64,000 nucleotides of DNA from CAZMVY01 sp964617875 (GTDB lineage: Bacteria > Planctomycetota > Phycisphaerae > UBA1845 > PWPN01), in assembly GCA_964617875.1 (NCBI GenBank), contig CAZUAI010000022.1, positions 1-64,000 on the forward strand, read 5' to 3'. The position numbers and the translations under genes were made by a program. How positions within the stretch are numbered: the stretch's first letter is position 1; each line of letters begins with the position of its first letter. The notes below the pieces were generated by a model, which worked only from the letters and a program-made list of their open reading frames with translations, searched no databases and was not told the origin of the DNA. Of the stretch, positions 7,167 to 15,407 are shown in pieces.

Positions 7167-7760
7167 TTACCTCGTGGCGTACGCCCCGAAGCATTGTCCG
7201 CAGTACATCTTGCGGTCCGGGTCGTGTGCGACGTTTCGCTTCTTGGCCACCTTGCCGCACTTGTCGCACTTCCCCATCGTCTTGTTGGATGAAGTACCCG
7301 ACGGGCGAGCGGACCGCAGCCTCAACTCCTTAACTCGCTTGTCCAGATCGGCGGTTGTGAGATACTTGCCGGCCTTCTGTATCTTCCCGGTCTTGAGTTC
7401 CCGGCTCACCCGTGCCCGGTCCCACTTCTTGCCGGTCTTCTCGGTCATGTACTTTGCGGCTTCCGCGAGGGACAACCCGCGCCCGGCGTTATCTGCATCC
7501 CCTTTCTCCGTGGCGTGTTCGTTCCGCACGACGTCGATGTGCCAAAGGACTTCCTCCCGCGGCATCCCGCCGATCGCGTACCGCCTCAAGGTCCGGAACC
7601 TCGTATTCAGAACCCTACGCACGAAGTCCCGATCATCCTTGTCGGGCAAGAAGTTCACCGAGCCTAGGTTACGTCTGGTGTTGTGGTCTATCTTGTCTTC
7701 GGGAAGCCGGTCGGCGATTTCCTTGAGCCGTCGGATTCTGTCTGAATTGAGAAAGCGCAT
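7167..7760 (-). CDS. Zinc-ribbon element protein, function unknown
   Basis: A 197-residue protein beginning MRFLNSDRIRRLKEIADR, with AAAGG about 8 bases upstream of ATG 7760 (the in-frame ATG 7769 has no room for a site). The central region (LSLAEAAKYMTEKTGKKW, SRELKTGKIQKAGKYLTTAD) looks like a helix-turn-helix of the excisionase type. The C-terminus has two Cys pairs (CDKCGKVA and YCGQCF), a zinc ribbon. It lies next to the integrase and upstream of the operator cluster, so it is a candidate repressor or recombination directionality factor. Confidence 0.55.
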   Translation of the reverse strand: MRFLNSDRIRRLKEIADRLPEDKIDHNTRRNLGSVNFLPDKDDRDFVRRVLNTRFRTLRRYAIGGMPREEVLWHIDVVRNEHATEKGDADNAGRGLSLAEAAKYMTEKTGKKWDRARVSRELKTGKIQKAGKYLTTADLDKRVKELRLRSARPSGTSSNKTMGKCDKCGKVAKKRNVAHDPDRKMYCGQCFGAYATR

Positions 7761-7864
7761 GTGCGACATCCTTTCTCGGGCCGTCGCCCCGCCCGCGCCG
7801 GATGTCGCCGAAACGCGGGACGGGGAGACGTTCGCCGGCCGTCGCCGGCTGCCCGTTCAACAGT

Positions 7865-9160
7865 TTACCCTATCTTCCGTAAGACCGCCTTCGCCTTGTC
7901 CGTGTTCGCTTCCGCGTATATCTCGGTGATGCTACTCCCGAGCCGATGCCCCAGAATGGTTTGCGCCACGTCGATTCCGTGCTTTCGACGAAGCTCCGTT
8001 GCAGCAAGGTGCCGTAGCTGGTTCGGGTGCCAATGGGGAACGCCGGCTTTCTCGCAGGCCCGCGCGATCGCCCGGGCGTACCGCTCCCGGTCGTAGTACG
8101 GCCCGAGCTTCCGGCCGCGCCGCTTCTTCTTCATGTGGCGCACGTGCGACGGATAGAGCGGGGTTCGGCGTCCCGCGCGTCGATTCTTTGCGCGTGCGGC
8201 CTCGGCTTCCCGAGGCGAGAACATGTAGGCGGTCGTCCGACGGCCCTTGAGGAACGGGGTAAGGACCGCCTGAGCCCTCGGACCAAAGTAGATTGTTCGG
8301 GTGATGCCGTGGTGCGCGGTCTTGTGGGCCTCGGGCGTAAACGCCCAGGGCGTGCTTGTCGTGTCGAGGTCGCACGGCCTCAGCTTGAGGAGTTCGCCGG
8401 GCCTCGCCCCGGTGAGCCGCTGCAACTCGACCAGCGCCCACACTTGGCGCGATACGTAGGGCTCGACCGCCTGCACGTGCTCGACCGCGACGGGACGCAC
8501 CGGCTCGGACTCGGGGGCCTCGCTCCGGTAGGCGCGGAGCCCTTTGACCAGCTTGAGCGCCCCATACGTGGATTCGGGCACCAACTCGTTTTCGACGCCC
8601 CACGCGAACATCATGCGGACTCGGGACACGTCGCCGTTGACGGCCTTGCGGACCCGCCGGCCGCGGCGGCGCACGTGCTTCGGAGCCCCGGGCAGGAACC
8701 CCATAAGCTGTTCGCGGACCGCCTTGAGCATGAGGGGCCGGAACCCGGCCGCCGGGAAACGGCCGTATAGGTCCACGACGGGGCGGATCGCCCGCCGCAT
8801 GTTCCGTACCTCGGTCGTCTGCGTGCCGTCGGCGGCCCGGTAGTATGTCTCACAGTACGTCAGGTAGCGGTCCGCAAGCTCGGCAACGGTGACGCCCTCG
8901 GGCATCGGGGCCTCGGCGGCCGGGGCCGATGTCGGGGGTGGTGCCGTGGGGGTGATTGCCGGCGGTGGCGGGGGCGCGGGCGGAGTCGGGCCAGTCGCCC
9001 CGAGTCCCGCGATTGCCTCGTAGTACTTCGCCCAGCTTTCCGGCGTGCCGTGGACACCGAGATAGCGGCGCTTGCCGTCGATCTCAACGAACGCCTGCCC
9101 TCGGGCACGATTCAGCCGGTACTTCGGTGGATTGAGTATTGACGAACGCGGACGGGCCAT
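7865..9160 (-). CDS. int: Tyrosine recombinase (site-specific integrase)
   Basis: A 431-residue phage-type integrase. The start MARPRSSILNPPKYR at 9160 is set by GGAGG 4 bases upstream. The N-terminus has an arm-binding-like beta region (QAFVEIDGKRRYLG), then a core-binding domain and the catalytic domain. Catalytic residues are visible: Arg in LTGARPGELLKLRP, His-x-x-Arg in HPNQLRHLAATEL, His in ILGHRLG, and the nucleophile Tyr in ITEIYAEAN. It would cut and rejoin attachment sites to integrate or excise the element. It lies directly beside tRNA-Val, on the side of that gene's 3' end, the usual position for this class. A Pro-rich linker (about residues 65-95) is unusual. Confidence 0.92.
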   Translation of the reverse strand: MARPRSSILNPPKYRLNRARGQAFVEIDGKRRYLGVHGTPESWAKYYEAIAGLGATGPTPPAPPPPPAITPTAPPPTSAPAAEAPMPEGVTVAELADRYLTYCETYYRAADGTQTTEVRNMRRAIRPVVDLYGRFPAAGFRPLMLKAVREQLMGFLPGAPKHVRRRGRRVRKAVNGDVSRVRMMFAWGVENELVPESTYGALKLVKGLRAYRSEAPESEPVRPVAVEHVQAVEPYVSRQVWALVELQRLTGARPGELLKLRPCDLDTTSTPWAFTPEAHKTAHHGITRTIYFGPRAQAVLTPFLKGRRTTAYMFSPREAEAARAKNRRAGRRTPLYPSHVRHMKKKRRGRKLGPYYDRERYARAIARACEKAGVPHWHPNQLRHLAATELRRKHGIDVAQTILGHRLGSSITEIYAEANTDKAKAVLRKIG

Positions 9161-9177
9161 GCGACCTCCGTTTCTGG

Positions 9178-9219
9178 GGGTTTTCGGGTACATTTGTATC
9201 CGGAAACACCCGAAAACCC
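9178..9219. repeat. 12-bp perfect inverted repeat upstream of int
   Basis: GGGTTTTCGGGT at 9178-9189 is exactly mirrored by ACCCGAAAACCC at 9208-9219. A second, overlapping dyad pairs GGAAAC near 9203 with GTTTCC near 9222. The repeats fill the space between the integrase start and the tRNA. Likely roles are integrase arm-type or directionality-factor binding sites, or an operator for int. Confidence 0.5.
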
Positions 9220-9291
9220 GGGTTTCCAAGGCCGCGCTGCCCGACGCGGGCAGGTACGCAAGTCGCGCGTTCGGCGTTATTTACATGTCAC

Positions 9292-9365
9292 TGGGCGATA
9301 CAGGACTTGAACCTGTGACCTCACGGGTGTGATCCGTGCGCTCTAGCCAACTGAGCTAATCGCCC
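9292..9365 (-). tRNA. tRNA-Val (anticodon CAC)
   Basis: A 74-base cloverleaf on the minus strand: acceptor GGGCGAT pairs with ATCGCCC; the D-arm is GCTC...GAGC; the anticodon stem CACGG/CCGTG encloses a loop with U33 and anticodon CAC (codon GTG); the T-arm is ACAGG TTCAAGT CCTGT. CCA is not encoded. Its 3' end faces the integrase gene, so it is the probable chromosomal attachment site, with the 3' part kept intact on integration. The second attachment site should lie beyond the left edge. Confidence 0.93.
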
Positions 9366-9513
9366 GCACACGACGCCGTCCCCCCCCACCGACGTCACGC
9401 GAATCATAACCCTCGCGGCGAACGAATGCAAGTGCCCGCGTCGGACCGCCCCGGCCGTAACGCCGTCAGGGTCCGGCCGCCGGCAGAAGCACGCGCTGCC
9501 CCCCGTGCTCCCG

Positions 9514-9542
9514 TTGAAACGGCCGCCGGCCGGTCGTACGAT
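9514..9542 (+). promoter_or_regulatory. Sigma70-type promoter of ffh
   Basis: TTGAAA at 9514-9519, a 17-base spacer, and TACGAT at 9537-9542. Transcription would start near 9549, giving a leader of about 30 bases that contains the GGGG site before the ffh start. Confidence 0.6.
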
Positions 9543-9578
9543 GAAGTCTTGGCCGCCATTCCGGCCAGGGGAACCTCG

Positions 9579-11012
9579 ATGTTTGACGCACTCAGCGACC
9601 GCTTCAGCGACGTATTCCGCAAGATCCGCGGGCGCGGCAGGATCTCCGAGGACAACGTCCGCGAGGTCATGCGCGATGTCCGAACCGCTCTGCTCGAAGC
9701 CGACGTACACGTGCAGGTCGTCAAGGCCTTCTGCGACGACGTCACCCAGAAGGCCATCGGCGCCGAGGTCATCAAGCTCCTCCACCCCGAGCAGCTTATG
9801 GTCAAGATCGTCCACGACGAACTGGTCAAGCTGCTCGGCCCGGTCGATCCGCGGATCCCGTACGTCACCCCCCCGCCGACCGTCATCCTCATGGCCGGCC
9901 TGCAGGGCTCCGGCAAGACGACCACGTGCGGAAAACTCTGCGTCCATGCGATGAAGAGCGGCAAGCGCCCCCTGCTCGTCGCCGCCGACCTCAAGCGTCC
10001 CGCCGCCATCGACCAGCTCCAGGTCATCGGCGGCCAGATCGGCGTGCCCGTCCACGCCGAGCGCGACCACCAGAACGCCGTCCGGGTCTGCCGTAACGGC
10101 ATTCTCGAGGCCCGCAAGACCGACCGCGACCTCGTCATCCTCGACACCGCCGGCCGGCTCGCCATCGACGAGGAGATGATGCAGGAGGTCGCCCAGATCG
10201 CCCACACGACCACGCCGCACCAGATCTACCTCGTCCTCGACGCCATGACCGGCCAGGACGCCGTCAACACCGCCAAGGCCTTCAACGAGCGGCTCGAACT
10301 CGACGCCGTGATCCTCACCAAGTTCGACTCCGATACCCGCGGCGGCGCCGCCCTCTCCGTCAAGAAAGTCACCGGCAAGCCGATCAAGTTCATCGGCGTC
10401 AGCGAAAGGATGGACGGGCTCGAGGAGTTTCACGCCGACCGCATCGCGGGCCGGATCCTCGGCATGGGCGACGTCGTCACGCTCGTCGAGAAGGCGCAGC
10501 AGCAGTTCGACGCCAAGGAAGCCGCCAGGCTCCAGGAAAAAATGAAGACCGGGCTCTCGCTCGAGGACTTCCTGGGGCAGATGAAGAAGATGCAGTCGAT
10601 GGGCTCGATGAAGTCGATCCTGAAGATGATCCCCGGCGTCGGCAGCGAGCTGAAGAACATCGAGGTGGATGAGGACGAAATCACGCGGATGGAGGCGATC
10701 ATCCTCTCGATGACGCCGAAGGAGCGCCGCCGTCCCGACATCATCGAGGCCTCGCGCCGCCGTCGCATCGCCCGGGGCAGCGGCACGGAGCCCGAGGACG
10801 TCTCCGGCCTTATCAAGAGCTTCATGCAGGCCCGCGACATGATGAAAATGATGGCCGGCATGTCGGTGATGGACCGCATGAAGATGGGAACGAAGTTCGC
10901 CCAGATCTCGATGATGGGCGGCAAGATGCCCAAGCTCAAGGGCCCCACCATGGCCGACCGCCGCCGGATCGACCGCAAGGAAAAACGCCGCAAGCGCAAA
11001 CGCGGACGGTAG
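9579..11012 (+). CDS. ffh: Signal recognition particle protein Ffh (SRP54 GTPase)
   Basis: A 477-residue protein with the full SRP54 layout: N helical bundle (1-90), G domain with P-loop GLQGSGKTTT at about 107-116, then DTAGR and TKFD, and a Met-rich M domain (about 320-477) with LSLEDFLGQMKKMQSMGS and repeated MMKMM segments. It binds 4.5S RNA and signal sequences of nascent chains and docks at FtsY to deliver inner-membrane and exported proteins. The start at 9579 is chosen because it matches the family N-terminus and has GGGG 8 bases upstream. It ends in a Lys/Arg-rich tail. The gene is single, with its own promoter. Confidence 0.96.
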   Translation: MFDALSDRFSDVFRKIRGRGRISEDNVREVMRDVRTALLEADVHVQVVKAFCDDVTQKAIGAEVIKLLHPEQLMVKIVHDELVKLLGPVDPRIPYVTPPPTVILMAGLQGSGKTTTCGKLCVHAMKSGKRPLLVAADLKRPAAIDQLQVIGGQIGVPVHAERDHQNAVRVCRNGILEARKTDRDLVILDTAGRLAIDEEMMQEVAQIAHTTTPHQIYLVLDAMTGQDAVNTAKAFNERLELDAVILTKFDSDTRGGAALSVKKVTGKPIKFIGVSERMDGLEEFHADRIAGRILGMGDVVTLVEKAQQQFDAKEAARLQEKMKTGLSLEDFLGQMKKMQSMGSMKSILKMIPGVGSELKNIEVDEDEITRMEAIILSMTPKERRRPDIIEASRRRRIARGSGTEPEDVSGLIKSFMQARDMMKMMAGMSVMDRMKMGTKFAQISMMGGKMPKLKGPTMADRRRIDRKEKRRKRKRGR

Positions 11013-11120
11013 ACGCAAAGCGAAAGAACGGAAGAGGGCGCGCGGCGGGCGGCCCTTTCGGCCCCATCATCACACGGCATTCCTGCCCGGTGAAAGGTGA
11101 TCCGCGCTGTCGCCGGGGCA

Positions 11121-12161
11121 TTACGTCCCGACGTACCTCGCGTAAACGCCGCGCGCCTCCTCGGGCGTATCCGCGCCGCGGATGATCGCACGGCCGTCCG
11201 CGAAGACCGTTATCTCGTGCCGGCCGATCGCGACGCGGACCAGGAAGGCGTTGACCACCGGCGCGGCCGACGCCACCGCGCGAAGCCGCTGACCGACTGC
11301 GGCGAGATCGACCCGCGTTCCCGACGGCGGGCTGACCTGCACGGAACCCCGCCCGCACAACAACACCGCCCCGCCGCGCCGCTCGCCGTCAAGGTACTCG
11401 TACACCCCCCGCCGGCAGCACGCACAATCGCCCCGATCGTACGCACTCTGCACGCGAATCTGTGCGATATGGTTCGTCCACGCGTCGAAGTGGAACAGCC
11501 GCCGATCGACCGCATCAAGCCGCCCGGCCAGAATCTTGATCGCCTCCATCGCCTGGTGGCTCGCGACCCTCGCGACCACCGGCCCGAGCACGCCGACGGT
11601 GTCGCACGTCGGGCTCATCGCCGGCGGCGGCGACTCCTCGAACACACACCGCAGGCACGGCGTCTCGCGCGGCAGGACCGGCAGGCTCAACCCCGTCGCC
11701 GCGACGCACGCGCCGTACACCCACGGGATGCCGTGCTTCACCGCCGCGTCATTGATGAGAAACCGCGCCTCGAAGTTGTCCGTGCCGTCGAGGACCAGGG
11801 CCGCCCCGTCGATCAGCCGCTCGATGTTGTCCGGGTTCACGTCGGCGACGACGGCCTCGAGCCCCACCTGCGAATTAGCCCGAGCGAGCTTCCGCCGGGC
11901 CGCCTCGGCCTTCGGCAGCGCCTCGGCAACATCCTGCTCATCGAACAGACTCTGCCTCTGCAGGTTGCTCAACTCGACGAAGTCGCGGTCGACGATCCGC
12001 AGGAATCCGACGCCCGCCCGCACCATGAGGTTCGCCAGGGTCGAGCCGAGCGCCCCGCACCCGATCAACGTCACGCGCGAGGCCAGCAGCCGCCGCTGCC
12101 CCTCCTCGCCGATCGGTGCGAAGAGCACCTGGCGCGAGTAGCGGTCGAGGTCCGCGTTCAT
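11121..12161 (-). CDS. ThiF/MoeB-type E1-like adenylyltransferase
   Basis: A 346-residue E1-like enzyme. Visible are the nucleotide-binding loop IGCGALGS (33-40), the acidic strand IVDRDFVELSNLQRQSLF, the pair CLRC (about 170) with CACC (about 246) that binds structural zinc, and the candidate catalytic Cys in SPTCDTVGVLGP (about 186). The C-terminal segment ITVFADGRAIIRG...YARYVG is typical of ThiF/MoeB proteins. It adenylates the C-terminal Gly of a ubiquitin-like sulfur carrier (ThiS or MoaD) using ATP. Which carrier cannot be decided; neither lies nearby. The start at 12161 overlaps the upstream stop as ATGA. Confidence 0.87.
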   Translation of the reverse strand: MNADLDRYSRQVLFAPIGEEGQRRLLASRVTLIGCGALGSTLANLMVRAGVGFLRIVDRDFVELSNLQRQSLFDEQDVAEALPKAEAARRKLARANSQVGLEAVVADVNPDNIERLIDGAALVLDGTDNFEARFLINDAAVKHGIPWVYGACVAATGLSLPVLPRETPCLRCVFEESPPPAMSPTCDTVGVLGPVVARVASHQAMEAIKILAGRLDAVDRRLFHFDAWTNHIAQIRVQSAYDRGDCACCRRGVYEYLDGERRGGAVLLCGRGSVQVSPPSGTRVDLAAVGQRLRAVASAAPVVNAFLVRVAIGRHEITVFADGRAIIRGADTPEEARGVYARYVGT

Positions 12162-12940
12162 GACCGGCGCTTCCCGCTCTCGTCTTCCCGCGCCAGGGCG
12201 GCGAGAAAGCCGCCGTCCGGCTCGCCGACGCCAGTCGATGGCGGCGATTCCGGCGTCGCGGCCGGGTACGGACAATCCGGCTCCAGCCGTGGAGCAGCGA
12301 AATCATTCCCGGCCTTTGACGGTTCGACCTGCACGACCGTGGGCGGGACGGCAGCTTCCCCGCGCACCTTCGGCGTCGCCGAAGAGGACGGGCTTTCGCC
12401 CGCCCGACGCCGACGGATCGCCTCCAGTACGACATGCCCCTTCACGTCTTCGCCGCCCGACGCCGACGGCAAGGCCGGCGCCTCGGACGCCTCCGGTGAC
12501 GGCCCCGTGTTCGCCCGCCCGGCCCGCGGCCGCCGCCGGAACTCCTGCCACGAATTCCGCCCCGCCCCGCCGAATACCGCCGCGAAGACCAACGAGAGAA
12601 TACCGTCCAGATCACCGTTCGGGAGGAACACGGCACCCGTCAGGCCGAGCATCACGGCGACAACGCCGCACACGATCGAATCCAGCAGCAACGCCCCCGC
12701 CCGGCCCGTCAGGCACAACCCGGCGACGAGGACCATCGCGCCGCCCCCGATGCGGAGCGTCTGCACCCAGGCCGCGACGGCCGAGCGGTACAGCGGCGAG
12801 CCGCTCACCGCACCAAGCTGGATCATTCCGTAGTAGAGCATCAGCCCCCCGCCAATGGCCGCCCACAACGCCGTCGCGCGGACGCGTGCGCGAAAGTCCG
12901 CCGCATACGCCCCGTCCGCATCGTTCGATTCGCGGTTCAT
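12158..12940 (-). CDS. Multi-pass membrane protein, function unknown
   Basis: A 260-residue protein with GGGAG 5 bases before the start. The first 135 residues hold about four hydrophobic segments (ALWAAIGGGLMLYYGMI; IGGGAMVLVAGLCL; LLLDSIVCGVVAVMLGLTG; GILSLVFAAVFGGAG). The rest is a long cytoplasmic-looking tail rich in Pro, Ser and Arg. It is coupled by ATGA to the E1-like enzyme. No family was recognised. Confidence 0.6.
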   Translation of the reverse strand: MNRESNDADGAYAADFRARVRATALWAAIGGGLMLYYGMIQLGAVSGSPLYRSAVAAWVQTLRIGGGAMVLVAGLCLTGRAGALLLDSIVCGVVAVMLGLTGAVFLPNGDLDGILSLVFAAVFGGAGRNSWQEFRRRPRAGRANTGPSPEASEAPALPSASGGEDVKGHVVLEAIRRRRAGESPSSSATPKVRGEAAVPPTVVQVEPSKAGNDFAAPRLEPDCPYPAATPESPPSTGVGEPDGGFLAALAREDESGKRRS

Positions 12941-12958
12941 GGCATCTCCCTGTTCGCC

Positions 12959-13450
12959 CTATCGCGGCAATACATGAAACGCCAGCTCATCCGTCGCCAG
13001 GTCGAGCGTCGCGACCGTCCGCTGTGCCGCCCGGTGCAGGGCTCCCGGGTTGATGTATCGCACCCCGCCCTCGCGGACGTCGCTGCATTCATGCGTGTGG
13101 CCGAAAAGGACGTAGTCGAGCGTCCCGTCCTGCGCGAGCAGGCGGAACCGCACCTCGTGCCCGTGCGCCAGCGCGATCCGCCTGCCGTCCAGCTCGACCA
13201 TCAGCGGCCCGTCCGGCCAGTGCAGGCCCAGTTGCGTGACGGCCTCGGCCCAGCCGTTGTGCGGCACATCCGTGTTGCCCCACACGAACCACAGCTTCGT
13301 CGTGAACCCCGCCATCTCCCGCAGCACCTCGACGCTGCCGATGTCGCCGCAGTGAAACACCGCCCCCACGGACGCCGCCCGGAAAACGTTGATCGCCTGC
13401 CGCACAGGGCCGACCCGTCCGTGCGTGTCCGAAAGAATGCCGATCACCAT
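12959..13450 (-). CDS. YfcE/MJ0936-type metallophosphoesterase
   Basis: A 163-residue calcineurin-like phosphoesterase. Metal-binding motifs are in the usual order: ILSDTHG (Asp8, His10), HCGDIGS, WGNTD, AHGHE and FGHTH. Proteins of this family hydrolyse phosphodiesters with two Mn or Ni ions; the physiological substrate is usually unknown. The start at 13450 directly precedes the family N-terminus. It has no clear ribosome-binding site, but an exact TATAAT ends 7 bases upstream, suggesting a leaderless message. Confidence 0.85.
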   Translation of the reverse strand: MVIGILSDTHGRVGPVRQAINVFRAASVGAVFHCGDIGSVEVLREMAGFTTKLWFVWGNTDVPHNGWAEAVTQLGLHWPDGPLMVELDGRRIALAHGHEVRFRLLAQDGTLDYVLFGHTHECSDVREGGVRYINPGALHRAAQRTVATLDLATDELAFHVLPR

Positions 13451-13457
13451 GACGATG

Positions 13458-13463
13458 ATTATA
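13458..13463 (-). promoter_or_regulatory. TATAAT -10 box, probably giving a leaderless transcript
   Basis: An exact TATAAT on the minus strand, 7 bases before the phosphoesterase ATG. Transcription would begin at or next to the start codon. No convincing -35 box is visible. Confidence 0.4.
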
Positions 13464-13527
13464 CCCGCAACGTCCCCGCCGGCACGCAGTCGCAACAGAC
13501 CGACGGAAGAACGCAAGCACCGGCAGG

Positions 13528-14838
13528 TCACCGCCGGTTCATGTGCCGGTCCGCGAAGTCCATGTACCGCTGCCAGTCGTAGTCGCTGAGTTCGTGCCGG
13601 CCCGGTCGGATGTGGTAGCCGATCGTGCTCATGACCGGCCGACCCAACGGCGGCATCTCCTTGACGGCCAGGCCGTCCGTCCCGAGCAGGCGGTAGACCG
13701 GGTCAGCGCCCAGGGCGGAGAGGAACTCGCCGCGCGGGTCGGCCCAGCGGTCCTCCTCGGCGCTGGCTACATACACCGGCCGCGGCGCAATCAACGCGAT
13801 CAGCTCGTGCTGATCGACCGGAAGGGCGTCCTCCCGCTCGTTGTACTCCTTGAAGGCCGCGCAGAACCAGTGCGGAAACCGATCGTTGATGAGCTTGACC
13901 GTCTCGCCGAAATGCCGGCGGCTCAGAGCCGCGCCGCCGCATCCGGAGTTGTTCGAGATCACCACGGCGAACCGCTCGTCCTGCGCCCCGGCCCACAGCG
14001 CCGTCTTGCCGAGCCGCGAGTGCCCCAGCACGGCCACGCGCTTCGTGTCGATGTCGCGATCCGCCTCGAAATAGTCCATGGCGCGGCTCAATCCCCACGC
14101 CCACGCGCCGATCGCGCCCCAGGCGTCCTTCGGGCGCGGGCGACCGGGCTCGTCGAACGCCGGATGCACACCGTTGCGGAAACCGTCGTCGTAATCCGGG
14201 TCGAGATCGCCGTAGTAAGCCGTCGCCACGCCGTAGCCGCGGGCAAGAATCTGCTCGATCGGGAGCAGCGACGAGGCGATCGCACGCGACCGCTCGCTGG
14301 CGCGGTTCCGCCGGACCCCCTGGATATCCTCCCGGACCCAGCTTGTGGTCACCCGCACGGCCGGGTCCGCGCAGACCCCCTGATTGCCGCAGAAGTTCAG
14401 GAGCACGAAGACCGGCGTCGGCCGGGTGACATTGTTCGGCAGGTACAGGAGGATATCCATGCCCGGCCCATCGTCCCGGCCCGTGAAGCGGACCGCCACC
14501 TGCTTCCGCGTGGCCGCGCCGCCAAAGGCCCTGGCGTCGCTCTCAAAGACCTCGAACGTCATCTCTTTCGGACGGCCGGGCGATCGGCCGTACACCTGGG
14601 TTCGGAAGAGTTCGAGCAGCTCCGGCCGGCGTCTTGTCGTCCAGCCCCGTGCATCCGTGACCTTCTCGCCGTTCCGCATGACGAGCGGGTCGGGCAAGGT
14701 GTACTTCGGCACCTTGCTTTCGTCGTAATTGACCGCCGGTTCGCTGGTTGCCGGGGCGGCGACCGCACGACCGGTCGCCGTCACTACGAACAACACGCCG
14801 ACGAAACCCAGACCTGATTGTGTCCGCATTCGCGCCAT
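13528..14838 (-). CDS. CE15-like (glucuronoyl esterase-type) alpha/beta hydrolase, secreted
   Basis: A 436-residue protein with a signal peptide (about residues 1-28, GFVGVLFVVTATGRAVAA). The sequence VAVLGHSRLGKTALWAGAQD holds the nucleophile Ser (about 273) and Arg that mark carbohydrate esterase family 15; GCGGAALSRR follows and a His near the C-terminus (GRHELSDYDW) fits the triad. CE15 enzymes cleave esters between 4-O-methyl-glucuronic acid and lignin alcohols; some bacterial members act on other uronate esters. The N-terminal MVRNGEKV-like region (DPLVMRNGEKVTDARGW) is typical of planctomycete members. Confidence 0.82.
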   Translation of the reverse strand: MARMRTQSGLGFVGVLFVVTATGRAVAAPATSEPAVNYDESKVPKYTLPDPLVMRNGEKVTDARGWTTRRRPELLELFRTQVYGRSPGRPKEMTFEVFESDARAFGGAATRKQVAVRFTGRDDGPGMDILLYLPNNVTRPTPVFVLLNFCGNQGVCADPAVRVTTSWVREDIQGVRRNRASERSRAIASSLLPIEQILARGYGVATAYYGDLDPDYDDGFRNGVHPAFDEPGRPRPKDAWGAIGAWAWGLSRAMDYFEADRDIDTKRVAVLGHSRLGKTALWAGAQDERFAVVISNNSGCGGAALSRRHFGETVKLINDRFPHWFCAAFKEYNEREDALPVDQHELIALIAPRPVYVASAEEDRWADPRGEFLSALGADPVYRLLGTDGLAVKEMPPLGRPVMSTIGYHIRPGRHELSDYDWQRYMDFADRHMNRR

Positions 14839-14877
14839 AGGATCACCGCTCGCAATGGATCCCCCCGGCCCGCGCGA

Positions 14878-15378
14878 TTATCCGGGGCTGTTCGGAGGAT
14901 CGGTCCCATGAAACCGGGTGTCGGCAGTCGTGCGGCCTGCCCGATTCTCGTCGAACCAGCCCGCGCGGCTTGCCGCGTAACTGTCAAACACGGGCACGTA
15001 GGGCTTGATGTCCAGCAACGGCGTCCCATCCAGGACATCGATGTCCTTTACGTGCAGCATATTCCCTTCGACGCGCACGAGACCGACGCAGGACAGACCG
15101 ATCGGATTCGGCCGGGCCGGCGCACGCGTGCTGAACACGCCGTGCTCCCGGGTATCCCGATAGGGAACGACCCGCAGCCGCGCCGCGACGCACCGATGGC
15201 ACCAGTACAGCAGCCAGACTCTTTCAAATCCGTCCAGGTCGGCGAGTCCCTCCGCGAACGGCTCAAACACCTCGACGACGCCCTCGGCACCGCAGGCGTA
15301 GGCCGGCTGAATGGGCGTCCCCGGCGCTTCCGCGAACGGACTGCGGATGGTGCCGATGGGCCTGATCTCGAAGGTCAT
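14878..15378 (-). CDS. trmO: TrmO/YaeB-type tRNA methyltransferase
   Basis: A 166-residue protein of the UPF0066/TrmO family. TrmO transfers a methyl group from S-adenosylmethionine to t6A37 in certain tRNAs. Family signatures are IRPIGTIRSPF at the start, then FERVWLLYWCHR, STRAPARPNPIGLSCVGLV and DVLDGTPLLDIKPYVP. Length fits the short form without the C-terminal extension found in E. coli. The start at 15378 has GAGGAGG 8 bases upstream. The last 25 residues are unlike the family and may be disordered. Confidence 0.85.
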   Translation of the reverse strand: MTFEIRPIGTIRSPFAEAPGTPIQPAYACGAEGVVEVFEPFAEGLADLDGFERVWLLYWCHRCVAARLRVVPYRDTREHGVFSTRAPARPNPIGLSCVGLVRVEGNMLHVKDIDVLDGTPLLDIKPYVPVFDSYAASRAGWFDENRAGRTTADTRFHGTDPPNSPG

Positions 15379-15407
15379 GGCGGGGGCCTCCTCGCGCGGA
15401 TTGCGAC

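Noticed and set aside
9072..9332. An 86-codon forward frame ending in GDTGLEPVTSRV.
   Set aside because: This is the well-known false protein produced by translating a tRNA gene from its opposite strand; the tRNA-Val lies there.
11013..11120. A terminator between ffh and the E1-like gene.
   Set aside because: Only GC-rich stems without a T-run are present; the structure is not convincing.
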